Shown: positions 11,136 to 24,757, counted from the first letter of the stretch. The stretch is 64,000 nucleotides of DNA from Rhinopomastus cyanomelas (GCA_013400115.1 VXBP01002533.1:186001-250000), one strand, 5' to 3'. The notes: a model not told the origin generated them from the sequence alone. Numbers and translations are program-made.

Positions 11136-12279
11136 TTTCCTGTGCTGAGCCAAAGGACAGCCCATCACCTCTTGAAATGCTTCAACCCAAGAAATAAACT
11201 CTTGGAACTTTTACAGAGGTTCTGTAGGTGGTTTTGGTGCTCTTAATTGTGTATTTTCAGAGAAGGATAAAGGTGTGCACGTTGTTTGAAATTGCCAAAC
11301 TATCTTGTCATTTTTTACTTTCTTAGCATATAGAAATAATTCATTATTTATAGCTCGTGGGTGACATGCTTTCAGAATACTTCTGAAACAGAATTCTCCC
11401 TTTTGTGTTACAGCAAGCCTTTTGTCATAAGGATTGTAAACAGGATTTATTATCCTTCACTATGAAAACTCAAACTCTTGCTTTGCCCTTTGCATTTCCT
11501 AATTACTCGAGGAGAATGGCTTTTTATCAAAGTGCTTTATTTAGAAATAAAGTTCTTTGTATGGCATCAGTGGGCAAGTTGTATTGTTCCTGCTGTCAGG
11601 CAGCAACAAATCAGCTTCCAATTTGGTCTCATACTTGTCAACATGAGATTTACTTAGTCAACATGCCTAAAATCAGAACAAAAATAACTCTCCATGGGCT
11701 TGAGTAATTTAATACCTGAAACACAGGGCTGAGACTTTAGTGGCTCTTAATATCCTGCAGCTGTTGTTTACATGTTCAGGTTATAGAGGAGGCCACTAGA
11801 GAAGACAGAGAGACTGCTTCAACTCTAGTATCTGTGGTGAGTGTAACCAACTCTACCACTGTTTCCTCAGATCTTCTTGGTACTGCAGCCAGATTTACTT
11901 TCACCCTGAGTGAAATGGGTTGAGGTTTACATGAGCCACCTGATACATAATCTACTTGTGCCTAAGATGGGTTTGATAAGCTAGTAGGCAGTGAAATCAG
12001 AGGACATCTCCCATGCTTTGAAGAAGCTTGACTATCTGCATCCTCTTTACTTCCTGAGGAGCTTCTTAACTTCTCTGTATCTTTCTGATTGTCCATGTGG
12101 TGGCAGTCTCAAAATATATTTCATCTCTACTTGGCAGGAAGATTTTAACCATCCTTTTTTAATAAGAATTTTTTTCCTTATTAATTCAGAAATGGACAAA
12201 ATAACCCACTGAGGAGAGAGGTGACTCTTGGCAAAACCAAGAGAAAACTTTGGTATGTGTGTCTTCATAACTCTCGCTC
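11136..12279. other. unique sequence, nothing recognised
   Basis: Two short frames (100 codons at 11405-11707 and 73 codons at 11991-12212) lack recognisable motifs and convincing splice boundaries. No repeat was recognised. Confidence 0.5.
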
Positions 12280-12600
12280 AGTAGTGTAGACAGTGACCTG
12301 GCCACATGTGATGTGGCACTGCAAGCTCCCTCGCGCTTCGTTTCCTTCCTTGCAGACAGGGCAGCCTCATCCAAAGAGGCTGCACAGGCGCTGAGGCGGA
12401 GAACAGACCTGTGCCATTGCACAAAACACTCTCCTGGGGAGTAGCCGTTGGCACAGTCCAAAAGCGCATCGAGAGTTGTAATGGTGAAACACTTGGGAAC
12501 AGCGGTGATTGAAACAGCCATCACTAATGTTTTATCTACGGGCATAGGGCTTATTTAGTGGTATTAAAAAAGCTCAGGTTGCCGATGAGGCACGCGAATT
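12280..12600. other. CpG-enriched patch of unknown function
   Basis: Around fourteen CpG dinucleotides occur in about 320 bp, including CTCGCGCTTCG, AGGCGCTGAGGCGG, AAAGCGCATCGAG and CACGCG. The surrounding kilobases hold very few. The patch carries a 119-codon minus-strand frame (12186-12545), one of the longest in the window outside CR1 and the minisatellite, but its translation matches no family I recognise. CpG retention in an otherwise CpG-poor, AT-rich region can mark a conserved regulatory element, an exon or a small CpG island. The sequence alone does not decide between them. Confidence 0.35.
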
Positions 12601-15600
12601 CCTTGTTAAATTCTGGGAGGTGAGATCCAAGTGTTTTGTCCCTCATATCCTTAATGCTTCCTTGTTACTGGAGTGATTGTCGTGAACCCTGTGCGACACA
12701 CATTGTGCTGCACTGATTGGCATGATTCAGGTTTCCAGGCTTTCCATGAAGCTATGAAAGGGACAAAACTGCATTTTCTCAACCACGGTGCCAAGTTCTC
12801 ACTTTCGAAGCTCCCTTTGCCGCTTATTTATCAGAGTCCAGCAGTACTGTGAGACCCCTCTGGCTTTGGAGGTTTTTCCTGTAACTTGAGTTGGGATATG
12901 AAAAAATCAGTTGCTTCTTAATGCTGAGATTTTTCCATGTAGTTATTTTCTGGAAAACGATGGAGGATAATCCATTTTTAAGGACAGCTGTGGTGCCTAC
13001 AGTGCAAGGCGGATGCCGTGTATAATGGAAATAACCAAGCCATTAAAAAACCCAGAGTTTTAGGAGGTAATACGTTTCTGGATTTTTGTCCCTGTATCTG
13101 AAAGACTGTTCTCACCTCATTCAGGCAGATGTAGATAAATCACGTGTCTGTTCACTCAGCCGTGTTTGACTAGTAAGAGCTTTAAGTGATTTTTCTGGGC
13201 AACTCCAAATGTTCTAGTGGAGATTGGAAGTTGAGAAAAACCAATCACACTTCCTAAGGTAAGTGGAAAAATAACCATAGAAACAAAACAAACAAATATA
13301 AGCCCTTATGAACAGTATTACTACACAGGAAAGAATCTTGATGAAGTGTGAAGTATGATACAGGGCAGCTTGCTTGAGGTTTTACTGGTATGACTGGTAT
13401 GCCTCTTAGTTTATTAGCCCAGAGTAAAAATAAAAAAACCTCTGAGGTGAACTACAGGGAATTCAAGTCACACTTTAAATATAGTCACTGGAATAAGGAT
13501 TTAATTTGAAAGTGTTAAAAGTGAGCCGGTATTAAAAAAAAACAACAAATTGCTTCAAGAATCTCTCTAATGAAATTTATCACCTATTTAATTAGATAAC
13601 TAGGCATACAGCAAACATTTATTGAAACTTAGTGGATATGGTATTTGACAAACAATATTTTGTATAACTAAATATATCACCCTGTGTTGAATTACCTGGT
13701 AAGTCCATATTATTATATACAACAAGGGAAGCCTTTCTAGCAAATTATTCAGGGAAGTTAGAGCAAGTGAACATCTTTACAATAACATTCTTGTACTTGC
13801 AGATAAATGCACACATGCACCTATTCCCAACATTTATAAGTGCCCAACGATTTCACTTGTCTCAAGTATTTTTAAAGACATTAGAAGCTGATCCAATTTC
13901 ACAAGATAAATATTTAGTATATCCAAAACTTCTTTCAGAAGCCTTACAATGGGCACTCTGATGTGTATGTACCGTTTACTTTTTAATTCTGATAATAATC
14001 TGTTTTGCTGAAGTTTCAGTTCAAGGTCGAGTCACAAGTCCAAGAAATAAGCTTCAGAGTACTTTAAGAAAAGTGAGCACAGAGAGTTAATTATGTGTAT
14101 TTCCTGAAGAGAATCTGGTGCTTAAAAGGTGGCAGATAAATGCCACTGAAATCCCAAACTGTCTGTTATAGAACCAGACTGAGGACATGCATTGTTATTT
14201 TACTTTTTCCTTTCTATTGAGGGCTCAGCCTTGACCATTACTACCTGAAGCTCTGCATATTTAATCAACTCCTGACTTTCTTCTGCAATCTCAGCAAAGG
14301 CATCACATTTGAAGTAGAAACTGTCCCTCTGGGAATTAGACCATAAAATTCTTAGAGCAAGTGTCAAAAATACTTAACCACTACCATTGCCTGGGATAAA
14401 ATCCTGTAAATTATTTTTTATGTAAGCTGCCGATAGAAAAAGATTCTGATTACAAAAATTGTCTGTTGTTTCTGGTTTGAGTTTTACCAACTTAAAACAA
14501 ATGAAGGTCTTGTTATCTTTTCTGTCAGCGTCAATATTAGGTATAATGGACTCACCTAGGGTGCTCCACTAAAGAAGAAGGCTACTAGAATGGCATGTTC
14601 CAATCCAGATGTGCTTTACCATGAAATTTGATCTGGACTTTGCCTCTGCAAAGGAATTCAGGAGCCATCCTCTTGCCCTTCATCCGCACAGGATACAGGG
14701 TTTGGCTGCCTGGCAAACGGAATGAGCTGCTTTCTACTCCAACCAAGAAAATAATTTATTCATCTTGCCTCTGAGAAAAATGTGTCCTGTTTCTAATGTC
14801 CTCTCAAGGGGCAGGTGCCCACCAGATTTAATTGATTGTGAGTTGATAGATGCCAAAATACTTTCATGAGCCTGTCCCTCCCATTGCCTCAGGCCAGCTG
14901 CAAACAGCTCAAATATTCAAGCTGTTAGTACTTTTCACTCTGGGTCTTCACATTTTGCCAGCATTGGAGAAAGTTGAGCAAAAACCCACTAGAGCAACAG
15001 ATGACTAAGAGTAGCAGCAGTTTAAGAGAGTCATGCAGTCCACAGAAGCCCAGTGAAGGCTGCTCAAGAGAATTCGCAGGCATTATGGAAAACACAGCAT
15101 CTGTCTTAGCACCCTTTAGGGGAAAAAAACCTTCTGCAGATATTGCAGCAATATTTAAAAAAAATAAAATGTACCTGGGCAGTCATTCTTCACAGCATGG
15201 GAGAGACTTCAACAAAAGGGAAATGCAATGGATGCTAAATTGGATAAATTAACCAAACGTGTGTATGCAACAGAGAAAGGAATAAGCAACAGGAAAGAAA
15301 GGGAAGCTGAAACAAAGAGATCTATGAAGTGAGACAGTGTTGATTTCTTATGTTGAACAAAGCAGGAAAATCAGAAAACAGAAGCTATTGTGCTCTTGCT
15401 GGAACAGAACGTGCAGAATTGGACAATATCACACCCTTTGTTCAAACCTTGTTCAATTATATTCCTGAGCATAATAAAAAAGCCTCATCACATAGTCCAA
15501 AGCACCAAAGCTGAGCTCCTCTGATACCTGACAATGGCATTGAGATTCTGAGATAAAGATTATGCTAGTCAAGTCAGGTAATGCTCACATGGGGCAAGAA

Positions 15601-17650
15601 TCACAAAAGCCTGGCAACAGAGATAAGCAAGTACTCTGTATCCAAACCTGAGCATTAAAATCCTGCAAATACAGAAAGAATGGCACTTTCTCAGAGGCTT
15701 GTTAGTAAGAAGGGGGCTGGGGCTTGCAGTGAGGTAGTAAAGTATTCAAACGCCAGAGAATGTCTTCTGATTCTTCTCAAGACTTATGAAATCCTACAAA
15801 ATACTAATTAAAAATCTTTCAGATTAGATTAGTGTGTTAACTTCAAAATAAAGCTTGAAATAGAAGAAGGTGTTTAAGGGGGGAAAAAAGGTGTGTTCAG
15901 TCTGAGATATGCAATGGCGTTATTTCTTCTTTAGGAGTTGTGTCTCTGATGGAAATGTTTTTAAAACAAGCATTACAGCTGCATTGTTCAGGGCTCTGAG
16001 AAAAAACACTTTTCCCTCTTCTCATTTTTGATGTGAGTGTGGCAAAAACCAATAATGACATCCAAGTTCTAAAGCTGCTGTTTTGTTCAAAGAAGAACAA
16101 ATGCAGCCAGACTCCAGCAGGATAACACACTAAATAGAGGAAGCAGCAGGATCGTTGGGTGAGGCATTAAACAAGATGTTTGGAAACAAATTGACTTCCT
16201 AACCACAGAGCCTTTGCAGTGTTTGTACCATTTTTCCATACTGTGTTTTCCATAGAGGCTAACCTTCAGCATCTTTGTAGTTCAAGGAAAGCTCCAGTCT
16301 TTCTCAGCACAGACTTTCATTGTGACTTTTCAGGAAAGTCCCTTACTTGACACTACTAAGACTTAATTTGGGACAGTTTTCTTCACTGGACAGTGCACTT
16401 TTTTGGGAGTCTTCCATTGTCCTTCCACCTCACTCTACACTCCAGAAAGTTTTTCAGAACCAATCATGCTCATTTGGGCTACTCTGGGAGAAACCTTTCT
16501 CTTTCTCTGGCTTTCCAGGATAAAAGAATATTTCACGAAGTATAGTATCTAAGACAAAGTAAACATAACACTTCTCTGATTCCCCACATGATCTTTTTAA
16601 CACAATATAACATAAATACATGAATGAGACAGCTCCAGCCATCTGCTGCAATACATAGTGCTTCACTTAAATAACATAATTGCCTGACACTCATCTGAAA
16701 TGTCTGTCTTGAGTGTCGTGATCATCTAAAGTCACTCAGTAGCCTCTCTCCTCCTTGCTCCTACACACACACACGTGTTTATTCCTTTTTCATCTTGAGC
16801 AGCTGCAGCATAAGAAGTATGGGTCTTTATCTCACACAGCTCATGCTTTTTGCCTGCTTTTTTGGGGTACAAGTGTTGAGCCATTTGGCGTTAGTTTGTC
16901 TTCTTTCCTTTTCTGACTCTCATTGACATTACATTGTTCTTCACCCTGACATGGCAATCTGGATAACTTTTATGATGGCAAGAGACTTTCCATTTGGAGA
17001 CCCTCCACCAAAGCTATGCCTGCTTCTTTTGCCCCCTCCAAGAATCGAGAATCATCTGCCACCTTTTCAGACCTGTCTTTCTGAAATCCTGGGATCTACT
17101 TGTGGATGCCAGCAATGCAAATATTTGCTTCAAGACCCCTGATATCCTCACGTTCATGAATGAATCCAACAGGAGCTGTGACCAGCTGCGTACGGCTCTC
17201 TGTGTTGTTACATGTTCTGAAAAACAGTTAATTTGATAATTAGTCAAAATTTAAATCAAACTGTTGGCTTGAACCCTGTGTGCCTGTAAATCACTTGTTG
17301 CATAAACTTTCTCTTCTGAATGGAGCTTCTGTGTAGATAAATGGGTTCATATTTGTGAAGCATTTCAATGGCACTGGAAGGATCACTGTAGTACCGCTCC
17401 CAAGGGAAGGGATAAGTATTTTTTAGTGCTTCATCTGTTCTAGGGCCATATTGTGAGGACTGAGAAACAAACAGGCAAAGAAACAAATACTGAATGCCAA
17501 CTCGTTAAACGAGCACAGTCCAGCCTATGTAGACAAGTCTAGGGGAAAGCTCAGACAGTTCATGGGACAAAATATGGGGAATGTTAATGAAGACAACAAA
17601 GACCACTGGGAAATGAACTGAGGATGTCCAAGCCACTGCAGATGAAACGA
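12601..17650. other. unique AT-rich sequence
   Basis: The longest frames are 92 codons (14974-15252, plus) and 94 codons (17505-17789, minus), neither recognisable. A short CA tract lies at about 16764-16775. No CR1 tail was seen in this 5 kb, which makes it one of the longest CR1-free stretches in the first half of the window. Confidence 0.5.
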
Positions 17651-17912
17651 GTGATAGGACAAGAGGAAATGGCCTTAAGTTGCAGCAGGGGAAGTTTAGG
17701 TTTGCCAGTAGGAAAAGCTTAATCGAAAAGGTCATCAGGCCTTGGAACACGCTGCTCAGAGAAGGAGCTGAGTCACCATCCCTGGGCATGTTTAAAAGTG
17801 GTGGAGATTGGGGACATAGTTTAGCAGTGGGCTTGAGACAAGTTGGATTAATGGTTGCACTCAGTAATCTTAAAGGTCTTTTCCAACCTAAACAATTCCA
17901 TGATTCTATGAT
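17651..17912 (+). mobile_element. CR1 fragment, older subfamily
   Basis: In sense orientation the copy reads GTGATAGGACAAGAGGAAAT, then 'ttgcagcaggggaagtttagg', 'ccttggaacacgctgctcagag' and 'ccatccctgggcatgttt', and ends TTCCATGATTCTATGATT. These are the C-terminal reverse transcriptase and 3' untranslated modules of an older CR1 subfamily. The frame is broken. About the last 260 bp of the element remain. Confidence 0.9.
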
Positions 17913-20127
17913 TTCCTAATGTAAAGAGGCATTTCTTAAAACCTTGTTTTGTATAAAGTGCCAGAAATGTATGAAAGGCATAAAGAGAAGGGTTCTTTTC
18001 CTTATGCAGGGTTAGTTTGATAGTAGTTGATGTTGATACTAACCAAAAAGCAAACCATGACAGAAAATAACAATTTTAAAATAAGAATCTTTTAATATTG
18101 CAGTTGAAGATAATGCCTCCTGAAGAGATTAACTCAAGCTCTATTGTCATTGTGACTAGTTCTGGCTTTCCCAAATCCACCATCTATCAATTTCTAGAGA
18201 ATTAATCAAATTTATACAATTGAATTGTACAAATAGTGTTTATCTTGTTATTTTGTAATAATCTGTAGCATTTGCTGGCACATACAAACCTGTAAACAGC
18301 AGATACCACATTTTGATATATAAATGAGATCACAAAAAGTGCATGATCAATTAATTACATCATTACCAAGTTCCATAAAATGTAAGGGAAGAACAAAACA
18401 CTTTTATTAACTGTTTTCTCAGAAATAGTCATTAGTACTTTGATGTGGTCTAGAGTGCTTTATTATTTCCAACCATTACCCTTCAACTTTCTAAATTAAT
18501 TATTTTATAAAACTCAAACCTACTTTTTAAGACTCTTCTGGAAAAAGGAAAGCATTTAAATCCTTTCCAAACCATTCTGAGTCTTCACAGATCTGGATGA
18601 TATTTCCTACCCTAATTTGAATCTCTATTAATAGAAATCAACTCCAAATCCATTCGCCAGGTTGGCACATTCTAACATACTGGATCAGAAAATTCTGTAT
18701 CAAGATCTAAAGCTACATGAGATATTTTGCTAGACTGTACTTGACTAGAAAACAGCTAAATTTCATGGTTCATTTGCCCCCATTACTGATAACATTACTT
18801 GAATGGGAATGCTTACACAACTAAATTAAGCTGGCTTTGGGCCTTTGTGATAGCAGCTCAGATGCTGGGAAATTGCATCATTTTCATATTTGAAGGCAAC
18901 AATGAACATTTTGAATCAAATGGTTTGGACACATGATTACTAAATATGCTGATTGTTTAGTAGGAGTAACTGTGATGAATAATTGATAGGCAAAATCATT
19001 GATCAAAACAACCTCTCCAAATTAAGATGACTGCTTTAGAATTGGGGGACTGTTCCTCTCTCTGCAAAATACAGATAATCTATGCATTGCCATTATGCTA
19101 ATAAATGTCAGTAAATGTATGACTCACGTAAAACTCAGGCAACAGGAAAACTCTAAAGGCAAATCCATACACAGAGGGGGAAACAAAAGATTTACAATCA
19201 AGAGTTTGTTCTTCACTGAGAGAGATAAACAAAATCTGTGTACATTTGTGCCAACAAGCCAGATGAATTAAAAGACAGAAGAAGAAGCAAATATATGAAG
19301 CCAAGTAGTCGTTGTCATATGTGTGAAATGGAATCCAGGCAAAAACATTTATGAGTGTACACGTGCCACAAATGGGATTTGGTGTCATACATTGTTCCAA
19401 CTCAGATGGGAGGTCAGAACATTTAGGTGTGATGCAAATTTTATACCTGGACATGATTGTTTTCTGTATAGTTGTTGAAATATAACCAGGACAGATGTGG
19501 CCATGTAATTATCTAGAACTTGAGCAGCAAGTAACAATGATAAATTATAATTAAGACTTTTGTGATTATACTCTCCCTGATACCCAGACTGTGACAGCAG
19601 AGGAAAAGAAAACCATCTCTAAGCAGAAAGGTGAAAATTAATGAAATCCAATTCATCAAAGCTATGAAAAATAGGCTAAGGAGAGACCTAGAAGGTACAA
19701 TGTGCTGCATCCTGTTCTATCAAGAAGCTTGAGTTTTTAAAGACAAATGTAAGTGTAGAACACACCACACATATTTACACAGTGTGAATCTCCACCCTGA
19801 ATTGCCTCATCATGCCAGATGCACTCTCAGCTTACATGAATCTGCACAGCGCTTTGCTGACTCCAGGTTCTCCTCATTAGACACTCCAGAACCCTCATGA
19901 GAAAGATCCACTCTGCTTCCCAGAGTAACAGGCAGTTATATAACTCCCTTATTTACAGGCACTTGTAGTGAATTCATCTGAGTATAAACATCTAGTATAC
20001 CCTTCTTCACAGTGTTCAATGCTTCTCTTGAGCCTTGGAAGCAACATGAGAATGCCCACAAGAAAAAGACTTTTGTGTAAGTAAGTGTTTAAAGCTGTGA
20101 GAAAAAGTAAGCTGGGAATAAAATGTA
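17913..20127. other. unique AT-rich sequence
   Basis: The block is strongly A+T rich between 18050 and 19050. A 118-codon minus-strand frame at 19098-19454 is cysteine-rich but has no recognisable domain, and its ends lack obvious splice sites. No repeat was recognised. Confidence 0.5.
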
Positions 20128-20376
20128 AAGGGGGGAATGGCTTCAAACTGAAAAAAGATAGTCTTAGGTTAGACCTGAGGGAGAAATTCCTCATTATGAG
20201 GCACTGGAATGGGTTGCCCAGGGATGCTGTGGATATTCTGTCCCTAGAAGTGTTCAAGACCAGCTTGGATGGGGCTCTGGGCCACTTGGTCTAGTGAGAG
20301 TTGTCCTTGCCTAGGGCAGGGGTTTGGAACTAGATAATCTCTGATGTCCCTTCTAGTCTAAACCATTCTATGACTA
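20128..20376 (+). mobile_element. CR1 fragment, older subfamily
   Basis: The sense-strand translation still shows GNGFKLKK, LRLDLREKF, HWNGLPRDAVD and LEVFKTSLDGAL. This is the diagnostic C-terminal tail of CR1 reverse transcriptase (typically RFxLDIRxxFF...VxxHWNxLPxxVVE). The 3' untranslated part follows (GGAACTAGATAATCTCTGA) and ends at AACCATTCTATGACTAT. It is an older subfamily than the GGGATTGG-type copies. The frame that spans it is a decayed fragment and not a host gene. Confidence 0.93.
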
Positions 20377-23333
20377 TAAGTATCAGTTGGAAAGATTCTG
20401 TTTCCCAAAGCTCTCAGTGCTTTCTAGAATGATTTTATGCAGGTGGAGCAGGTTTCGCTGATGGCTTTCTGATGACAATACGTCAGTTTCCTATTTGCAA
20501 GCTAACTATTGCTTATCAATTATTCACATTCAGGAAAAGGTGACTATAGTCTATCTGTGATGTTACAGTGAAATTAGATGAGAACTCAAAATTGATAAAT
20601 AATAGATGATTAACATGTCATATAAGTCAGCGTACAGTGTTGCTTGAATTTGTTTGCTTTTTCTTCTTTTACTTGCCTTATTCATAGTTTTTCTCCTTGC
20701 TCATTTTGATAATACTGCTCAACTCAATTCTCTTTATGTATTAAGGATAACTCTTGTTTTATTTATGGGCTAGGGTAGAGTTCAGTGTAGATGTTAATAA
20801 AAAAATTACTAAGTGTTGTAATGCTGCATCACTCCATTGGTGACATTTAAAAGCTGTTAGATCTGCCTTTCACTTGTAGCAATCTGACACAGGTCAATTA
20901 ATAAACGTGTGTGCAATAAATCTATTAACTTAATTAAATACATACAAATACAGATTGAACTGCCATTTCATAACATTTTATCATCTTAAGAACAGGGTAA
21001 GTGATAATAATAACAACAATAATGAATAATTGCATTCAGCAACTCAGAAGAGGTTTAGGGCTTGTTCTTAAAGATACTGTTTTTATGATTTAAAACAATA
21101 TTCTGTTAAAATTTTCTTATTTCCTAGATCTTCCATTGTCTGTTGCTTGTCTTCTCACTTACCTGTCCGATCAGCTATAGCTGATGGTCAGTTTGCTCTC
21201 TTATATAATGCAGTCTATATGTGACAATCATAGAGGTAAAGCTCCCTGGCGAAGTACAATTGTGTCTCTGAGACACTGGGATTAAGTTTTCTGCCTCTCT
21301 TGCAGCATCTCACATGCTTGATCTTAGTGGCTGTGGGAAACTTGTCATCACAAGTTATGATGACTATTCCATTCACGACCTTAAAAAGTAGAACATACAG
21401 TCCCGATGATGAACTTGGCCATGGAAGAAAGGAAAAACATTAGACTTGTGAATTACCTTCCTCCTGAGGCTCCATGATAATATTTTATAACTGAAATGGG
21501 ATTTTTTCAGGTAAACCTGTTCTAGGAAAAAGAGTGAAGACACTCCAATGTAGACACAGCAGTGCCTTACGTTTTGTCATATACATTTGTTTTTAAATTT
21601 AGATGGGGAAAAGGATCAGTTATGCAACAGAAGTACTCCCTGAAGCTGGAATAAAATGCAAAGCCTGTGCAAGTTCTCAGTGGGGTCATGAAACACAGTC
21701 ACTTTTCTGAGTGCTGGCAGAATTTATATTCTTTCTTGCATGATTCTGTCCTCTACAGATCCGTTCCCGTAGTGTAGGGGGATGATGTTTGGTTTCCTCA
21801 TGATTCTGAGCTATACTAGCCAAGGTGTTTGTTGGGTTTGTGTTACCAGGATGCAAAGACAAGGGCTTCTTGTCTGAACCTTGATCCTGTTCAGACATCA
21901 TGCAGTAACTGATTTTGTACATTTTTCCACTGTCTGTGTGTTCTATTAAATGTTCAGGCTGCAGCAGTGCCCGAGATCGTTAGAGTAGGCGAACGAAGTC
22001 TATCCAAACCCAGCTTTGGTACCACTTGCAATGGGCATACACATGGTGCTTGAGAAAACCAGTTTAGTTTATAAGACTAAGCGTGTTCATGCACCACTAT
22101 CATACAACAACCTACAGGACCCTTTACACTAAAAGATATTGCAAAAATATGAACTTAATGTGAATGAATGAGATAACTGATATGTAAATGTAACTGATAA
22201 CATCTGTGTCTGTTTCACTATTTCTTTTCAAAATCGATGGCTTTTGTTTTCTTCTGTAAGGTTACCACTGCCTGGCGATGTTCTGATCTTGCGTAGATGG
22301 TGGATCTAATTGCCATTTACAACAGGGCCTCTTTTATCTCTTTTCTAAAGAGAATTTAAAACGGACACAGGCATTAATAATTAACCATTTTAGACCTCTT
22401 TACTTTGCCAGAATGGAATAAAAACTGGTTTTGAATTCAGGAAGAGGAGGCTACCTTAATCTATATGGTTATTTCTTATTCAGATGTATTTCACATGTTT
22501 AAAACAGATTTATTATCAATTCCTTAAATAGAGAGGATGAATGTGTATGAGGTGAAGAAAGAATTATTGTAATTAATACTGTTTAAAGGTTGGAAAATCT
22601 CGCAAGGTTTTAAATCTCCATTATCAAGAAGGTAGACCTTCACCTTCTCAAATTACTCCTGCACTGACTTACGCTGGACATGTTTTTGCAAGTCAGCATG
22701 AACTTTCAGCACCAAAGGAGTAATATTGATCATACACTTTTATAAAACACATCATGAGCACAGACTGATACTAATTAATCCTTACATTACCCAGATGGAG
22801 AAGGAAAACTGATTTCCATCTTTCCAATGAGGAACCTGATTGTATTTTCATTTATCCTACTGTAAATCATGAAGCTTTCTATGGAAGTGAATGGAATTAC
22901 ACTGCTGGGAAATTAACATGAAATTGATATCAGATATGGGGGAAATCTTATAAAGGGACTAAGTGCTTTCCTAAAGAGAAGACCCAGCTTCGAAGCTCCC
23001 CAGAAAAGTTCATGATTCCTACTTCTCAGCCTACTACTTCGACCATTGCAAAGCACTGTCTTGCAGTTAAAAACCTGAGAGTTTTGAGATTGCTGCCATG
23101 GCATTTAGTTGCATCTAAGAAGATTTGATGTTCTGCAATAATTTTACGATCTCAGCAGTTCATATCAACCCATATTTTTACTTTAATATAACTCAGAATG
23201 TATAAAGTATTACTAAGAATGCTAACAAGAAGCATGTGTATCACGGACTGTGGGTGGCTTGGTTATCTCACAGTGTATTTAAGCTACAGGTTAAATTCCT
23301 CATGAGTAATATTAATAGAAGCACAAACTACAG
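20377..23333. other. unique AT-rich sequence
   Basis: An imperfect AAT/AAC trinucleotide run lies at about 21001-21030. A plus-strand acceptor-like TTTCTGCCTCTCTTGCAG ends near 21306, and a minus-strand donor-like GTAAGTGAG lies near 21156-21164. I could not connect either into a convincing exon. No CR1 was found. Confidence 0.5.
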
Positions 23334-23410
23334 TCACAGAATGCTTTGGGTCAGAAGGGACCTTTAAAGGTCATCTAGTCCAACCACCCTGCCATGAGCC
23401 CTGCCATCTT
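23334..23410 (-). mobile_element. older CR1, 3'-terminal part, interrupted
   Basis: The sequence TCACAGAATGCTTTGGGTC, then GGACCTTTAAAGGTCATC and CCAACCACCCTGCCATGAGC, is the terminus of an older CR1 subfamily. The element is cut after GCCATCTT by a younger CR1 terminus and continues at 23473. Confidence 0.9.
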
Positions 23411-23472
23411 CACAGAATCACAGAACATTAGGGATTGGAAGGGGCCTCGAAAAATCATCTGGTCCAATCCCC
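23411..23472 (-). mobile_element. young CR1 terminus nested in an older CR1
   Basis: Only 62 bp long: two CACAGAAT octamers, then TTAGGGATTGGAAGGGGCC and CAATCCCC. The older CR1 reads GCCATCTT before it and CTTCAACTGGAGCAGG after it, so removing this segment restores a continuous older element. This is direct evidence of relative age. A CTT is shared at both edges and may be a short target duplication. Confidence 0.88.
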
Positions 23473-23672
23473 TTCAACTGGAGCAGGTAACTCAGAGCCC
23501 AGTCCAACCTGACCTGTAATGTTTCCAGTGATGTGGCATCTACTGCTTCTCTGGGCAACTTGTGACAGGGTTTCACCACCCTCATTCTAAAAAATGGCTT
23601 GGCTGTATCTAGTCTGAATCTTCCTCTTTAGTTTAAAAACATCACCCTTTGTCCTATCTCTATAATCACTAA
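23473..23672 (-). mobile_element. older CR1, continuation after nested insertion
   Basis: The older element resumes with TTCAACTGGAGCAGGTAAC, AGAGCCCAGTCCAACCTGAC and TTCTCTGGGCAACTTGTG, and runs to CACCCTTTGTCCTATCTC. It encodes a decayed reverse transcriptase tail on the minus strand. Confidence 0.88.
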
Positions 23673-24757
23673 AAAAGGATCAGAGAGCAAGATTTGGAAG
23701 GACCAACATTGCGGTGAATTCTTTAAGCTGTTCTGTGAGTATTCTCAAACTATTTTCCAAAGTTATTTAAACAGTAATGGAGACCAGTGATTTTTTTTGG
23801 AGTGATATCTGCTTCTACTGAGCTTCAATATTCACTTTTTTAAGCAGTTAAGTGGTTTTCCAGTTGGGTCAACAACACAATGGAGAGGCATTATAACTAA
23901 AGTCCAGCTGAACTAAATGGAGGTGTGGATCCATCGCAAATATTATACACAGAGAATATTTCATCTGTACAAAACTGTGTAGAGATCTACAGAAGTATCT
24001 TCAGAGAGCAAACACAAAACATTGAAAAAATCTCTGCAGCCCATCTTAAAATCTCCAAAGTCAGGCTCACTGCTTTTTTGGCTTCTGATACACTTTTTTA
24101 CCATTTGAAGTCTATTAATTTTAGAGCATAAAGAAAAAGGAAAATTTAAGGTGATCTTTTAGAACAGAACTAAGTCATCCTCACCGTGGCTCCCATGCAT
24201 CATTATGGTTTCTAAGAGGGTTGGAGACCTTCATCTTCAGATTATACTTCCTTTTCATGTTGTACTTTAAAGTGAATGTATCTTGTAGTGGTGCTTTGGC
24301 TGCTTTCCTATGTGCCAGTAGAATTGTAAGCCTTGGGTAGCTGACTCTTCATCTGCTCCTTTTTGTCAACATCTCTGGCAAAACTCCCAGCTGACGTGAC
24401 CTGGCCTGTCTCCATGAAAGTCACTGGACACCAGCTGAGACTCTGGCTTTCTCAGTGGGTTTGGCTGAGTACACAAAATCATCGACGCACGGTGGAGACA
24501 TCTGGAACTCAGCCACTGATTTCTGTGGACTGTCTTCTGGATTCTTTAGCAGCAAGGCAGAAAACACACCAGAAATTTCTATTCTCTTTCACCTTCAGGG
24601 AGAGTGTTTTGAAATAATCAGATGAGGTGGAGAGCTTTCCTGCTGTACCAGACCACAGAACCAGGTGGCAGAGCAATAACTGCTCAAAAAGTATATGTGT
24701 GCTTGAGTAAACATGGCTGCAACCCCTGGGCATGCTGAATGTCCAGCTCCTTGCCAG
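23673..24757. other. unique sequence preceding the minisatellite
   Basis: No gene or repeat was recognised. An 84-codon plus-strand frame at 24363-24617 has no known motif. The last 100 bp may include very degraded 16-bp units, but I could not keep the period in phase there. Confidence 0.5.

Noticed and set aside
21170..21185. Perfect 16-bp palindrome ATCAGCTATAGCTGAT
   Set aside because: About one such palindrome is expected by chance in 64 kb. No other sign of a protein-binding site.
21290..21390. Plus-strand exon after TTTCTGCCTCTCTTGCAG (frame SHMLDLSGCGKLVITSYDD)
   Set aside because: The acceptor is good, but the frame closes after 27 codons, there is no identifiable upstream exon and the peptide is not recognised.
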